A stretch of 64,000 nt of DNA from assembly GCA_046530785.1 (NCBI GenBank), contig JBHEQT010000006.1, positions 33,881 to 97,880 on the forward strand. The letters are read 5' to 3'. Positions within the stretch are counted from its first letter, which is position 1. Each line of letters begins with the position of its first letter. Shown piece by piece: positions 9,801-22,499 of this stretch. This stretch comes from Arsenophonus sp046530785 (GTDB lineage Bacteria; Pseudomonadota; Gammaproteobacteria; Enterobacterales; Enterobacteriaceae). The translations under genes and the position numbers were made by a program. The notes under the pieces are model-generated. The model did not search any database. It worked only from the letters and a program-made list of their open reading frames with translations, and was not told the DNA's origin.

Positions 9801-11345
9801 TTCAAGTTGAAGTTTTTAATTATTATCGTTCTTAACCGGAGACAATTTTATAATTTTCTTAATTATTGAAAATTTAATAAAAATGATTGCAGTGATAGAA
9901 AAATAATAGTTATAAAATGAAATAAGGTGATAAATTTTAATAAAGATAATTTTTATTTATTCTACAATTCTATATATGTTATCGCTAAATTTTTAATATA
10001 AGTATCGTGTTATGTGGAATATCTAGTTATGATGGAAATAGTTGTTTTGATCTACTATTTCCTACAATCCCTTTCTTTGATCAAGTTTTATAATAAAAAT
10101 TTATTAATTGAATCTTCCTATACTTCCAAGAAAAAGAAAAAATGATTGAGTTTTTAGAGAAAGACGTATTTAAGTTATCATGGATTTATATCGCGAGAAA
10201 TTAAATTTCAAAAACATTATATTTATAATGTGTTGGATAATATTTCCATAAAGGATAATATTAATTATATTAAATTAATATTTAATCCAATATTATTTAG
10301 TAATATTTTACTGATCGTTATTGAGTAGAAATTAATTTTTAGTTCTTAACTAATTAAAAATTATAATTTATTTTTTTAAATTTATCACAGAATTATAGAA
10401 GTTCTTTCTTTTACTGAGGATAACAACTACCAAATAATATTTTCTGATTACTAATACTTAAGAGTTATATTAATAAATAGAAATTTATAATTTTATTTGC
10501 TGTGTTTATTTTATTTTTTATAAAAATTTCTGTATTGATATAAAAATTTCTTATTATGCACAATATATATTAGTAATAATAGAATAAATTTAAGGATAAC
10601 GTTGATTTATTTATTTTCTCTTTAATACGATGAATAGATTTATTTATTTCTAGTGTTAAAATAACCAATATTAAAGATACTTACTTTTATTCCCTAATCA
10701 TATTGATAATTTATTATTTATTTTTATTGGTAATTAATGTTGTTGATTTATTGATTTTATCATTCTAATTTTTGGATGATTAATATTTAATATTGGTTTT
10801 TGATTTTATACAATTACTTAAAATCAATTTTTTAAAAAAAATCTCCCTTTTACTTTTAAGTAAAATTATAAATATATACTTAGTATTCTTAACTTTTTCA
10901 ATTTGAAAATTACTTTCATATAATATAAAAATAATAGTAAAAAATATTTTTTATAATAAAGTTATTAACTAGTAAGTTAAATATAAAAATTTGGGAGATG
11001 ATGATCTTAGTGGAATTATGATATATAAGATAATAGTTATAATATAATTATATTCATTTTACTATTATTTTTTCCACTTCTTAATCGAAACTTGAATGAG
11101 TGAATCAGATAATTTATAGAATACATTATATTCTATAATATTTTATTATAGACGGTTTCTCATTAATAGAAAGAAAATAATTAATTTTATACGAAAAAAT
11201 TAAAAATAACTCGTAAAATTTTTTCATATCATTGATTTATTGATAAGTAAATTTTATTTATTATAACTTAACAAATAAATTATTTAAATAATGATATAGA
11301 AATTCCTTAAGTAAATTAAAAGAAATTTTATTTTTGAATATCTAT
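9801..11345. other. AT-rich desert between the yfbU remnant and alaA
   Basis: In E. coli this position holds yfbT, yfbS and yfbR. I see only stop-riddled AT-rich DNA and no match I can defend on either strand. Confidence 0.5.
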
Positions 11346-12558
11346 TTAGTGATAATTCATAAAGAATTGGCTAAATTTATTAATTACAATTTTAAGATCA
11401 CTAATATAAGGCAAAGTGACAATTCTAACATGATCTGGTTTAGTCCAATTAAAAGCGGTTCCTTCAAACAAATAAAACTTTTTCTTGTAATAATAAATCG
11501 AGTACTATTTTTTTATCATTTGAAATATTAAACTTTTTAATATTAATTTTTGGAAACATATATAAAGCACCTTGTGGTTTAACGCATGATACCCAAGGAA
11601 TTTCATTAATTAATTTCCATGCAAGATTACGTTGTTCATACAATCTTCCGCCAGGACAAATAAATTTGTTAATATTTTGATAACCTTCTAATGCGCTTTG
11701 AATTGCATATTGCATAGGAACATTAGCACAAAACTTCATAGAGGCTAATATTTCTATCCCCTCAATGTAGCTTTTTACATTTTTTTTTGGGCCATTAAAA
11801 CACCACATCCCTGACGAAAACCAGAAACCTGATAATTTTTGATAAACCGTTAAAAGTGATGGGGTTAGCAGATCCGGTGCTAGCTCAGCAATTGAATGGT
11901 GTTCAGCATCATCATAAAGAATTTTGTCGTAAATCTCGTCAGAAAAAATAAGAAGATGATTCTTACGGGCAACTTCTACAATCTCTATTAATAATTCTTT
12001 ACTATAAACAGATCCGGTGGAATTATTTGGATTGATAATAACAATCGAACGTGTTCGTGAAGTAATTTTTTTCGAATATCATTTAGATCAGGAAAACAAT
12101 TTTCTTCTTCATCACATCTGTAATGTACCGTTTTTCCACCGGATAGAGATATTGCGGCAGTCCATAATGGGTAATCAGGGGAAGGAACTAACATTTCATC
12201 ATTATTATTTAATAAGGCTTGCATCGAATTGCACAATTAGTTCAGAAACAACATTACCTATGAAGATATCTTCAATATTAATATCAAACATTCCTTTAGC
12301 TTGATAGTATTGCATAATTGCTTTCCGAGCGGAATAAATTCCTTTTGAATCACTATAACCTTGTGAGTGAGGTAGATTCCGTAGAACATCAAATAATATT
12401 TCATCTGGCGCCTCAAAACCGAAATGTGCTGAATTACCGATATAAAGTTTAAGAATTTTATGACTGTCTTTTTCAAGACGATTAGCTTCTTTAAAAATTG
12501 ACCCTTTTATATCGTAACATACATGATCTAATTTATTAGATTTATTTATAATATTCAT
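11346..12558 (-). pseudogene. alaA: Alanine aminotransferase AlaA, frameshifted
   Basis: AlaA (YfbQ) converts pyruvate and glutamate to alanine and 2-oxoglutarate with PLP. The reading starts at ATG 12558 ('NKLDHVCYDIKG'), ends at TAA 11346-11348, and keeps near full length (about 404 codons; E. coli 405). The frame breaks about six times: +1 near 12226 after SELIVQ, +1 in a run of seven A near 12068, +2 (extra CC) near 11849, -1 near 11833, -1 near 11803, and +1 near 11464. Between breaks conservation is high: 'MLVPSPDYPLWTAA', 'IVIINPNN', 'FSDEIYDKILYDDAEHHSIA' and 'CVKPQGALYMFPK'. This suggests recent death. Rescue of the poly-A site by slippage is possible, but six breaks make function very unlikely. 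Confidence 0.92.
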
Positions 12559-13159
12559 TTATTCTGTTTAAACCTTTAAGGTTAATAGAATTAATATATT
12601 TTATTGTTATATTTATTTTTACACTCTACTTTTACTTGGAAAGTAGTTTGAAGATGTATCCCTTATTTTGTTAAAAACTGATTTGATAATTCAAATTTAT
12701 TCAAATATTTTATCCACTTATTATTAAATAAGTATTTAAACAATTATTTTATTAGTTTTGTATTTTAAATATGAATTGATTGTTATTTAATAAGAATCAA
12801 TAATATTAATATAATATGGTAATAATATACTAAAAAAATTTTTATAAATTGTTGTTGTTTTAGTGATAAATTATTTTATTAATGTATTAATAAAGGTATT
12901 ATATTATTTAATTGTATTGAAAAAAATTTTTTATAAATAATAAAGTTATAGACTTTTAAACTCTATTAATTTATGATGAAGTAATTATATTATAAATTCA
13001 GATATTTAAATTAATAAAAATCTATACATAATAATAAATATATTATATTAATAACAATGCAATTTCAATGTATAAGTTTTATTTTTTATTTCTTTAATTA
13101 TTTCAGTAGATTTAATATCTATTGAGTTTATTTAAAGTATAAATGGATCCATTATATTA
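12559..13159. other. Spacer between alaA and the lrhA remnant
   Basis: This is the AT-rich upstream region of divergent alaA (-) and lrhA (+). No gene or clear regulatory site is seen. Confidence 0.5.
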
Positions 13160-13985
13160 ATAAAATTAAAGATTCAAATCCTTTAATCATAAATTTCAAT
13201 CTTGATTTACTTAGAACTTTTATTATTGTCACTAATCGTAATATATTTATAGAAATAGTAAAATTTATTTGTTGTACTCAATAAAATCAGCCACTAATTT
13301 AGTGGTTAGAAACAGTTAGTTTTCCGTAATTTTTTTGAACGACGTTTTATAATAAATCATTAACAGATTATAATTTTCCAATTATTGAGATTATACAAGG
13401 AAGATATTACTGGTTTAAATAATGATACTTCAACTTCATTATAAATTAATGAAGTTGAAGGTAAATTATGTATTCTATTTTGATGATTCTATCAATATTT
13501 TATTACCATTTTAATCATATTGTATCAAATATATTCTGAATAATGGTAAAATTGATTTACTACTAATATCCATTGAATTAAGTTAATATCCAGATGCTAT
13601 TTTATATTCTGTATTATTTTTTGGTATTAGTGTGTTCTGACCTGATTTTCAATATCAATTAAATGAACAAATTCAGTTGTTTGTATAATGAATAAAACCA
13701 ATTCATTTAATGAAGTTACGATAAGAACTCTTAAAGAATTGCGAATATTAAATAGTGGTATTATTTAAAAAAGTTGCTTCGTTATCAGGCGAGGATTACA
13801 ATTAATTAATTACTCAAATCGGTATTACTGAGAATTTTTTGGAAATGTAAAACAGTGATTTAAGGATTCTAATAGAAATTGATAGTTTACTATATTACCT
13901 GAAATTAATTATATCATAATATTAATAAAAAACGAGCTATTTTAACTATATTTAATGCAATTAAATATAAATACCTATAAAATAT
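13160..13985 (+). pseudogene. lrhA: lrhA (LysR-family regulator) remnant
   Basis: LrhA is a LysR-type regulator (motility and adhesion in E. coli) whose gene lies just upstream of nuoA. At 13177-13221 the frame reads NPLIINFNLDLLRTF, against RPIINLDLDLLRTF at the E. coli N-terminus. The wing helix-turn-helix follows in pieces ('FICCTQ.NQPLI' for AVCRTQSAVSQQM). Near the end, 'SDLRILIEIDSLL' (13855-13893) matches PDLRVLSGVDGLP, then a trace of the NELAQVIYQAM tail. Stops and frame changes are frequent, so the gene is dead. A perfect 14-bp inverted repeat now sits inside it at 13428-13460. Confidence 0.75.
13428..13460. repeat. Perfect 14-bp inverted repeat inside dead lrhA
   Basis: CTTCAACTTCATTA (13428-13441) and its exact reverse complement (13447-13460) flank a 5-nt loop. 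It lies in the middle of the lrhA remnant, where no terminator is expected. Confidence 0.85.
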
Positions 13986-14629
13986 AATTAATAAACTAAA
14001 ATAAAATTAATAAAAAATTATTTACTAATTTAAAGAAAAAATTTTTTTTATTTTATCGTTTTTGTTTAAGTTTAAATATCGAAAGAAATTTCGATAATCT
14101 AACAATATTAAGCTTCTTTTATTTAAAAAGTAAATATTAAATATGAAAAAGTTTTCAACTTAAACAAGCTTAATTTACCTAAAATTAAACTTTGTTTATA
14201 GATTTTAAAAAATCATTATTTTATAGATAATAATAATTCTAAAATTATTATAATTATATTTTACAAGTTCTTTCTATTATCCAAGATAACTAAAGTAATA
14301 CTTGTTTTAAAGTAGATTATATTTCAAAATAATTGATTAGTAAAAACAAAACATAAGGGTATATTAAATACTAATTTCTTAATGTTAGTTAAGTTAATTT
14401 TATATTTTAATTTATTGATATTTTTAGTTGTAATTAAAAATAAAAATATCAATAAAATCTTACTCCATAATCAAAAATAAAAAGAAAGAAAACTAAGTTA
14501 AAAAATAATCTTTATTGGCTTATTTTGTTTTTCATTTACTTATAAATAAGTAAATATATAATTTTATGGTAATTTAAAGGGAGAAGAATACTTCTTTTAC
14601 TTATAAAAGTAAGATCTAGCGAACTATAT
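13986..14629. other. Former lrhA-nuoA regulatory region
   Basis: In E. coli the long lrhA-nuoA gap carries the nuo promoters. Here the 640 bases are AT-rich and I cannot identify a promoter or operator. The only clear structure is the 16-bp inverted repeat at 14411-14456. Confidence 0.5.
14411..14456. repeat. Perfect 16-bp inverted repeat, 14-nt loop
   Basis: TTTATTGATATTTTTA at 14411-14426 is the exact reverse complement of 14441-14456. It lies between the lrhA remnant and dead nuoA. It could once have been a terminator of lrhA, but it is 430 bases past that gene's end. Confidence 0.85.
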
Positions 14630-15060
14630 CTAGATTTATTGAAATATTTTCATTGTTTTGTTTTTCTAATATATCTTATTAATTCTTTTAGTTTATATTC
14701 CTTAATATTTAATTAGAGATTAATGTTTGAATAGTATATATTAAATTATTGAACACTATGTTCATAAGAACCATGGTGTTCAATTTATTGATAATCCTCG
14801 TTGAGGATTAAATCAAAAGATCTTATTTAATTATTATATTTTTATTATTTTCTATATTGAAGTGATATTCCTTTATTTATGAGATTTATTTACTTTTAAA
14901 GAAAGTGCTTAGTTTTTCTTTATTGAGGAATACGATTTTATCTTTGTATTATTTTCTTAGTTTATTTTATTTAATTCCTTTTAGATCCCTTAATTTGTGT
15001 ATTCCAAAATGTTCAATTTCTCATGTTATAAAATCGAGAAAAGCGCTTAAAACTAAAAAT
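14630..15060 (+). pseudogene. nuoA: nuoA remnant (complex I membrane subunit A)
   Basis: This is the first gene of the dead NADH:quinone oxidoreductase operon. From 14766 the frame reads 'KNHGVQFIDNPR', then a stop, then 'GLNQKILFNYYIFIIFYIEV'. E. coli NuoA has [20 protein letters not shown] followed by [21 protein letters not shown], so the signature segment is preserved in outline. The following hydrophobic stretch ('FIEEYDFIFVLF') matches the third membrane segment. In-frame stops and shifts show the gene is dead. The 5' boundary is estimated from the normal protein length. Confidence 0.7.
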
Positions 15061-15079
15061 ATTTATTTCTCTTCTAGGT

Positions 15080-15795
15080 AATGGAAGATATTTAAAAATG
15101 AATTAAATTTTTACTTTTGTTTATCTAAATACTGATTTATATATAATTATCCATTATAAAAAAGATAAATTATCTTTAAGATTGATTAGAAATGGGTATA
15201 TTACCCGTAAATATTTTATGAATAACTCAGAAAATATTTTAGATAGTATGGTAGATTTAAGTAGATAAATTTTTATAACTTTAAAATTAGTATTTTATAT
15301 TTTTATATTAAAATGGGTTACTTTTTACTGAAGAGAATGATATTGCCAGATTTTGTGTTGAAGTATTACAAAAATAACTATGTATCAAGATGCTTTTATA
15401 GTTATTTCTAGATATCTATTTAATTAAAATAATACCGGTTATCAAAAGATTTATAATTAAGTATTAAACACTTTAAATAGGTTTATTTTTATAAAATTTA
15501 TACTTATATTAATGTAGTATACAATACTATTCTTTTATTTATACCAAGAAGATTTTTGATAAATTTTCTTTTTTAATTCTATATATCAGATTATTTTTTA
15601 TATCTTATATGAATCTTATGTATAAATCACTATTATTAAAAAATCAATTGGTAAAAAAGAACGTCTTTCAACATAATATTATGGATAATGGGGATGAATT
15701 TAAGAGATTTGTCATGTTAATATTCAATCTAAAAAGAGAAAATATAGTAAAAAGAATAAGGATTAAAAACGCTACGAACACTAGATGAAATATAA
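15080..15795 (+). pseudogene. nuoB: nuoB remnant (complex I [4Fe-4S] N2 subunit)
   Basis: 'NDIARFCVEVLQ' at about 15335-15370 matches HDVARFGAEVLR. 'IIPVIKRF' follows for MAPVIQRLYDQM. From about 15645, 'IGKKERLST' matches IGKERRPLS. The last codons read RTLDEI plus TAA (15775-15795) against RTPDEI-stop in E. coli, so even the native stop is kept. Many stops lie between. NuoB normally holds the N2 iron-sulfur cluster; the cysteine-rich NFGLSCC region is not readable. Its place directly after nuoA supports the call. Confidence 0.85.
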
Positions 15796-15829
15796 AGATT
15801 TAAAATATTCTATTCAAAGTAATAAAAAT

Positions 15830-17745
15830 GTGTTTATGGTATAAAGAGATCATATAAGCTTGATTAATCATTATTGGTAAATAAGGGTAACAAGATTAAA
15901 TAATTGGAAAAAGAGAATTATTAGAGTACGAATGGAAAACTTATACTTATTATAAGGACTAAATATTTTTAGTATTACGTAAAAATTTATTCCAGATTTT
16001 TAGCATTTAACCAACTAGTATCGGAAATAGTTACTTTATATAAATTAAAAGTGAATAATTTGTTTCGTGATAAAGTTTTTAAAAATAAGCCTAAAATTAT
16101 ATTATGTTATTTTATTTGAATTGGATTAATCAAAAATAAAATGAAATGGATTGAAGTTTTACCTAAAGATTATTTTCTATTTTCATCATCTTATTTCTAC
16201 TAAATATAATCGAGATATTATATTAGAAATGAAGTTTAACGAGAAAAAATATTAAGATCCTATTTATAGTTCCTTTATTTTCTAAGGCTAACTGAAATGA
16301 ATATCAACTATTTGGATATTATCTATAGCATTTAATAATCATCAAAATTTGTAGTTATAGTGATTATTAATTTTAATAACATGATAAGGAAATTTTCATT
16401 ATCTAAAATAATTTATTTTTAAATAAACTGAATTTAATCTCTGTTATCTTAACAAAATAAAAAGTTTGATTTAGAGATGAAGGATATGATTTTTAAACAG
16501 AATAGTAGGTAATGAAAATAGATAATAAACATGATAATTTTATTTTTAAATTTGGAGAGATAAATGATATTTTATCTCAAAAATTTTTCGAATTATCCTG
16601 TAACTAGATGATAAAAAGATTATCGACTATGTATCAAATGATGATTTTATAATTACCTTTGTGTTAGAAAATAAGTGAGCGATAATTTTAGAATAAGTTA
16701 AATCCCTTATACTGAAAAAATTTGAATATTTATATTTTTGTGTTAATAAAATTTTTTATTTATTAGAACTATAAAAATGGTAGAAAAATTGAGTTATTTG
16801 ATTGATTTAAAATTTTTTATAATGATTTTAAAGTTATTTTATATTAACAGTTTTTTACTTTATATTAATATTTATATATAGAATATAGGTGGTAATGACG
16901 CTGTTTTTCATTACTGATCATCAAAATATATGATATTGTTGAAGTGATTATAAATTTTTCATTTAGAATCTGGATTTGTTTTGAATTGATGATATTTTTG
17001 ATAATTCATCAAAATAGGATATGGAGAAATTATTTCCAAAATTTTTTGATTGGATCCCCAGAGAATTTGAATTTTATCTTAAAGGGAGATATTGGGTAGG
17101 GTCTCCTTTCTTAAAAAGAATTCAGTTGATGTAGAATTTTATATCAACTAAAAGAAGTAATAGAGATTGTATTTATTAGATTTAGATTATACTGAAAATG
17201 AATCTTAATTTTGGTATTCGCAAAAATGTTTTTTCAGAAAATAAAAAAAACTTTAAATTGAAAGTTTCTCTATTATATAACTAATTGATGATTATTATAA
17301 TCAGATGATATCAAAACTAGAATAGGTTGGTACCCAGGCATAAAATTCTAATATTCCTAAACAATTCTTAAATAAGATATCAGAAAAAACTATTTAGAAG
17401 ATCATATATTATCAATGATTTTCCACCGATAAAATCCGTATCTCTCACAGTATATTGAAAATATAATTAATTATTTTTAGAAGTTTTATAAGAAATAGTT
17501 ATACTATTAAATCAGACTTTTGAATTATTCAAGTAACAAAAAATTAATAGTTACTATTTATTTAGTGATTTCTAATATATAATGGATTATCGACAATGAG
17601 TTTATATATCAATGTTTCCCAATTTATAATAAATCCATCAGATGATACCATAGAATTAAGTCTGATATACTACTTATTGTTTATCTTAGTAGTAGCATTA
17701 ATTTTTTTATATCAAATATGGATCTGGATCATTAATGATAAAAGA
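15830..17745 (+). pseudogene. nuoC: nuoCD remnant (fused complex I subunit)
   Basis: The fused C-D form of enterobacteria is recognisable from end to end. 'YNRDIILEMKF' near 16210 stands for DRNRDIMLKVA in the C part. 'FFITDHQNI' plus 'YDIVEVI' near 16903-16951 stands for FFAFTDRQKIYDLVEAI. 'NFILKGDIG' stands for NTILKGRSQG near 17070, and 'FPPIKSVSLTVY' for TTPPPKERTLQHI near 17420. The end, 'SDILLIVYLSSSINFFISN' near 17660-17730, corresponds to SDLIVYLGSIDFVMSDVD. Stops and single-base shifts occur every few dozen codons. The order after nuoB and before nuoE is ancestral. Confidence 0.85.
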
Positions 17746-17749
17746 TCAA

Positions 17750-18270
17750 TTTAATTCCAAATCAACAGGAGAAGAAACTCGTATTTAATAATTATCATAA
17801 ATTCTTATGAAAAACATGATTCTTTTTAACAAAAGACGAGAATGGAAAGAGATTGAAAAATAAAAAATTGTTATAAGATTTTTTTCTAGAAGTTATTCAA
17901 TTCAAGTATTAAAAATTGTTCAAAATACGATTGAGTGGTAAGATAATGTTTTTATTTATCAATTACTGATTTATTAAATATTTCTATTAGTGATGTGAAA
18001 AGTAATAAACCTCTTTTTACACTCAAATTTATAACTACAACCTATTGTTTAAAATACTATTCGCTATTTTGATGATCTTTCTTTATTATAAGCAAGTTAT
18101 CAACATAATGAAGATAAAATTATTAATTTATTAAAATTTCTTCTGGATAAACAATAGAAGATAGTTATCTTACTTTTTTACTAATTTTTATTGTTTAGAT
18201 AACTGTTCGATAAATGTTCCATTATAATCATTAATGAGAATATCTATTCTTACGTAAAACAATTTAATAT
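17750..18270 (+). pseudogene. nuoE: nuoE remnant (complex I 24-kDa subunit)
   Basis: After the nuoCD end, 'SYSIQVLKIVQNTIEW' near 17890-17940 corresponds to AASIEALKIVQKQRGW of NuoE. The following pieces fit the helix 'AIHAIADVLGIPASDVEGV' and then 'PLFTLKFITTTYC' for the loop before the first cluster cysteines. No run longer than about 16 residues is free of stops. NuoE binds the N1a cluster with NuoF; the CxxxxC motif cannot be seen. Confidence 0.6.
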
Positions 18271-18279
18271 TCAATTTTT

Positions 18280-19620
18280 ATTGAAGTAATACTTATGCTA
18301 AAAAAGCGATAACTTGATATTAGGTTTTTGATGTAACAATTAAATAACTTGTCAGTTATGTGAAAGATTATCCAAACCTGTATCTAAATTGGATACATCT
18401 ATAATTAAAAATGGTTTTTAGTACTAAAAACCATAAAAGTACGTTGCAAGATCAATTTATTAGTTTAGTTATAAAGATCTTAATATTTAAAGTTAATGGT
18501 AAAACTTATTTTTCTACCGATTTAAAATGAAGTTTAATATCGAAAAATAAATAAATTAGTATTCCTTATCTTAATTTTCAATGTTGATAAAATAGAGTTA
18601 GAATTTTATAAAGGTTATCTTTAAGAAGAAAGAAGAAATTATTGTATTTATTGATCAATCAAATTTTGATTTTCGTTGTATTAAAATTATACTGTGAATA
18701 TAATTTCCTGCTTAATGAATATATTAAAATAGATAAATTTTTACATTAAACAATTCAAGAAATAAAACAGAAAATTTATTAGAAAATAATATTTTTCCGG
18801 TTTTGACATTTAGCTTTTATGGATATCAGTTTTAGTATTTTATAGGTAAAGAAAAACGTTAATTAACTAATTTGAAAGGATGGGGAACGAGTTAAATCTT
18901 CGCCTTCAATCTCATTTAAGTAGAATCGGGTGTTTTTAATATAATCTAAGGAAGACTTTTCAATAATATTGAACACTTTTTATGATACTCCTTGTAATCA
19001 TTGAATATAAAAATAACATTCTTAGATTTAGAAAAATAAAATTAAAGATGCTGCAATAAAGTTAATTGAATTTTGGTTTAGTCAATAATTTAATGGTTAT
19101 TGATAGTTATATTTTTTAGTATATAACTATTTATTAGATCTTGAAAAATTATGTAGTTAGAATATATAAAGTTTTAACGATTAAAGTATGGTATCCAGAT
19201 TATTGTTGCTAATATAGATTTTTAAACGAAACGTATTCCAATTTAAAAAAATAAATTTCAATACTATTTCTAAATATAAAAACTTATTTATCTGCAATTT
19301 TTATATAAAAATTAATTTTTAAAATTAATACTTTTTCCTTAACTAAATAATTTTTCCCGTGAATTATATGGGGTGGTGTAGACTGTTGTTATGATGGTTT
19401 ATTTTGGAGTCTAAAATTTTAGAAACATTAAAATTTTGTGTGATGAAAGAAAAAATTGATATTAAAAGATTAGATTAACTTTTATCTCTTTTTTGGATTT
19501 AGGTAAAACTTTTGTGATTTTTTTATCGATACAGAAGAAACTTTACAGATTGCTATCAAATATTTTTACTTTAATTTAAAATTATGGTATTAAATTAATT
19601 AATTTTTTAAATTTAAGAAA
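18280..19620 (+). pseudogene. nuoF: nuoF remnant (NADH-binding subunit)
   Basis: At about 18815-18950, 'RYFIGKEK.LIN' then 'LNLRLQSHLSRIGCF' corresponds to RYICGEETALINSLEG and NPRSKPPFPATSGAWG; 'NNLRKTFQYY' fits NNVETLCNV. Near 19360, 'FSREL.YGWC' fits FARESCGWCTPC, the N3 cluster motif with most cysteines lost. Near 19530-19570, 'EETLQIAIKYF' fits VEPLQSAIKYF. The span equals the normal 445-codon length, so decay was mainly by substitution and small indels. The gene is dead. Confidence 0.75.
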
Positions 19621-19649
19621 ATTATAAAAATTAAATTAATTTTGTTAAA

Positions 19650-22140
19650 AATATTTTTTGATAACTTATCTTAGAGTGAATAAAAAAATAAATTTCCGTC
19701 AATTAAATTTTTTAATTAATACCTTTCTGAAATTAAAGCGATAGATAGAAAATATACTAATATTATTATAACACATGTTGAATATATAGAAAAAACAATA
19801 TAATATAAAATAGAAATGAGAATTTTTTGAAGTCATATTCTTTTTATTTTGGAGGTAATCTTATTTTCTGATATTTATAGATCAGATATATATTTCTTCT
19901 TTCCGTAAAATTTCAGTTAAATGATATCAAAAATCTTGATGATACAAAAATAATCATCTGATAATCTTTTTATATATGAAAAGGGATTATGATAGAAGAA
20001 TCTATATTTTATCGATGGGATATAGATGAATCCAGGTAGTTTCATTTGAGTGTTATTGATTGTTATTGATAATAATCATCTATATGATTTTCCAGTTTTC
20101 GAGAAAGAAAAAATTTATCATTTACAATGACATGATATACAGTGATGATTGGTAATACAATGCGTAAATGTCATTTTATAAAAAACATCATAATCAGAAT
20201 CTATAATTTATTTACTAATCACGAAAATAAATCGTTATATCAATTATTATTGATTTTTATTTATTATTATAATGGTTTAACTCTCAGTTAGTATCCGATC
20301 CTAGGTTGTTTATAGTTCTAACAATCTCTATTTTAGAGGAGTAGAATATAGTTCAGTAGAACATGAATTTTATCTGGAAATTTTCCCTATTGATTTTTAC
20401 TAATAGAATTCATTCTTAGTATTACAATTTAAAGTAGAAAATTTAATTTAGACTAGAAATATATGTATAATTAATACTATTATATATACTTCTAATATAT
20501 ATAAGTGAAAATTTTATGGTAAATTATGAAAGAATTAAAAATTCTTTACGAAAGCATCATAAATCAATATTTTATTTAATTAGATAACTTTTTTAAAAAA
20601 TCATAAAAGATCATTCCCTAATTTTAATAATTATTTAAAAAAGAAAAATTATATACTATTTATTTATGGAGAATAAATGAGTGCAAAATTTTTTATTAAT
20701 CAAAAATTATCGGTATTAGATAACTAAAAGCTATTGTTGATAACAATCATATATTACTGAAACTTATTAATGAAGAAAATTTTCATTCAGATATTTCTAA
20801 ATTTGGAGCAATATTATTATTTTTAATTAAAAACGGTAAATACTATAAAAATAAAGGCGCTTATTCTCCCAATATTGCGAGAAAATTGAAAATTATAATT
20901 CGATGCTAATTTTATGGAAAATTTAACAAAAATTTTACTATATACAGAATTAATTCAATTCGTAAAGTTTTTAAAGGTAAAGAAAAATAAATAGCTAAAA
21001 ATACAAAAGAGGAATATTAAAAAACTTATCACTGTACTTAAATATTAATAAGTATGTTAAATATTCTCTATTTATTACCAATAAAATAATAGCCATTTAT
21101 ATAATATATCCAAATTAATTTATTATATCCCCCAATTGATGATCAAGTTCGTTTTTACTTTTTTAGTACTCACTCTTTAAAGAGTAATAAAACAGTTTTT
21201 GATAATTTATAACTGAAAACTAAACTGAAAATTAAAGTAGTTTCGAAAATATTATTGTAGAGGAAAAATCCACTTGTTATTGATAGTAACAATTTCGGTA
21301 GTTATATGCGCATTTATTAAAAGATTCTTTTAATATTTCTTTTCATTAAAAGAAAATAATCTAGAAGAAAAGAAGAATTATTATATTTTGTTTACTTAAG
21401 TTAATAAGATTTAGTATTCCTTAATAAACGCTTAACTATTAAGATATGGAAATCGAGTATAATCAATTATATCAGATGATATTGATAACATCAATAATAT
21501 TTGATGTTATTTTTAATAAATTCATTGTTATAAATCATCAATATAACTCTAATCCTATCTGTTTATAGATAAACAGATTTATTATTTATATTCCGATAAC
21601 TTTTTTGAAGATTCACTGGTTCATACTAATTAATAATAAATATCCTGCACAAACAACTTTATTTCATATTTATAAAATAAATTGTTACTAACCATAGGGT
21701 TAATATAAATGAAATCTAGTATTATTTTTATTTTATTGGATTCAGAAAAAATGAAAAACATCTTTATATAAATTGGTTTTAATTATATTATATATTCAAT
21801 ACTATAATAATAAGATATACATTATTTATTATTTTTATGTGTGGAAAATCTAATATTAGAGATTTCGTGCTCTGGGACAGAATTAGCGTAATCTTTAAAT
21901 GATTAAAGTTAATCATAGATTATACTTTAATATTGGATAATATTAAATTTATTGAACCTGATCAGTTATGCGATATTGGATACACCATTTACTTTTAGAT
22001 AGAAGGTTAACAATATTCCAGTTATTATTCGCAAATAAATTCTTATTTTTTTCCAAAAATAAAAATTTACTTCAAATATAGAATAAGTTTTAAAATAAAA
22101 TAGATGGAGAAATTATGTTTTGACGATCTGGATATATTTG
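19650..22140 (+). pseudogene. nuoG: nuoG remnant (large iron-sulfur subunit)
   Basis: The first two thirds are poorly readable. 'SDDIDNINNI' near 21474-21500 corresponds to QDIDTMFTF. Near 21940-22030, 'IKFIEPDQLCDIGYTIYF' corresponds to IKLNPADAAKLGVNAGTRVS, followed by traces of the PVEIAEGL segment. The span (about 2.5 kb against 2.7 kb) and the position between nuoF and nuoH support the call. A perfect 10-bp inverted repeat, ATAACATCAA (21485-21494) with 21501-21510, lies inside. The gene is dead. Confidence 0.6.
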
Positions 22141-22499
22141 ATTATTTAATTCGATTAATACTCAATTATATTATTTTGTTTTTATTTTATATTCTGTGAT
22201 TGAAAATCAAAAGATAAGAAATGAATAAAGTTTCACCTTGATTATTATATTTTAGTATTGATGAAATATCATAAATTCTGAAAAAAATACAAAACATATA
22301 CTAATAGTATATGTTATATTCAATATTGAAGATCCTGAATACTTAATTATTAAAAGTCGAAAGAATTCTTGAACTTAGTTATGTTAAAAAGTTTTATTAA
22401 CTTCAATTTGTTTCAATTAGTATTTTGTTAAAATTCAGATTTATTTATTTTTATACATTCCTTTAATGTTACCAACAATAGGATATTATTTACCATAAA

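Noticed and set aside
10320..10800. yfbU remnant on the minus strand
   Set aside because: A weak match was noticed, but the + strand at 9370-9800 fits better and has the strand and position expected beside yfbV.
12017..12304. 95-codon frame on the + strand
   Set aside because: Antisense to the alaA pseudogene.
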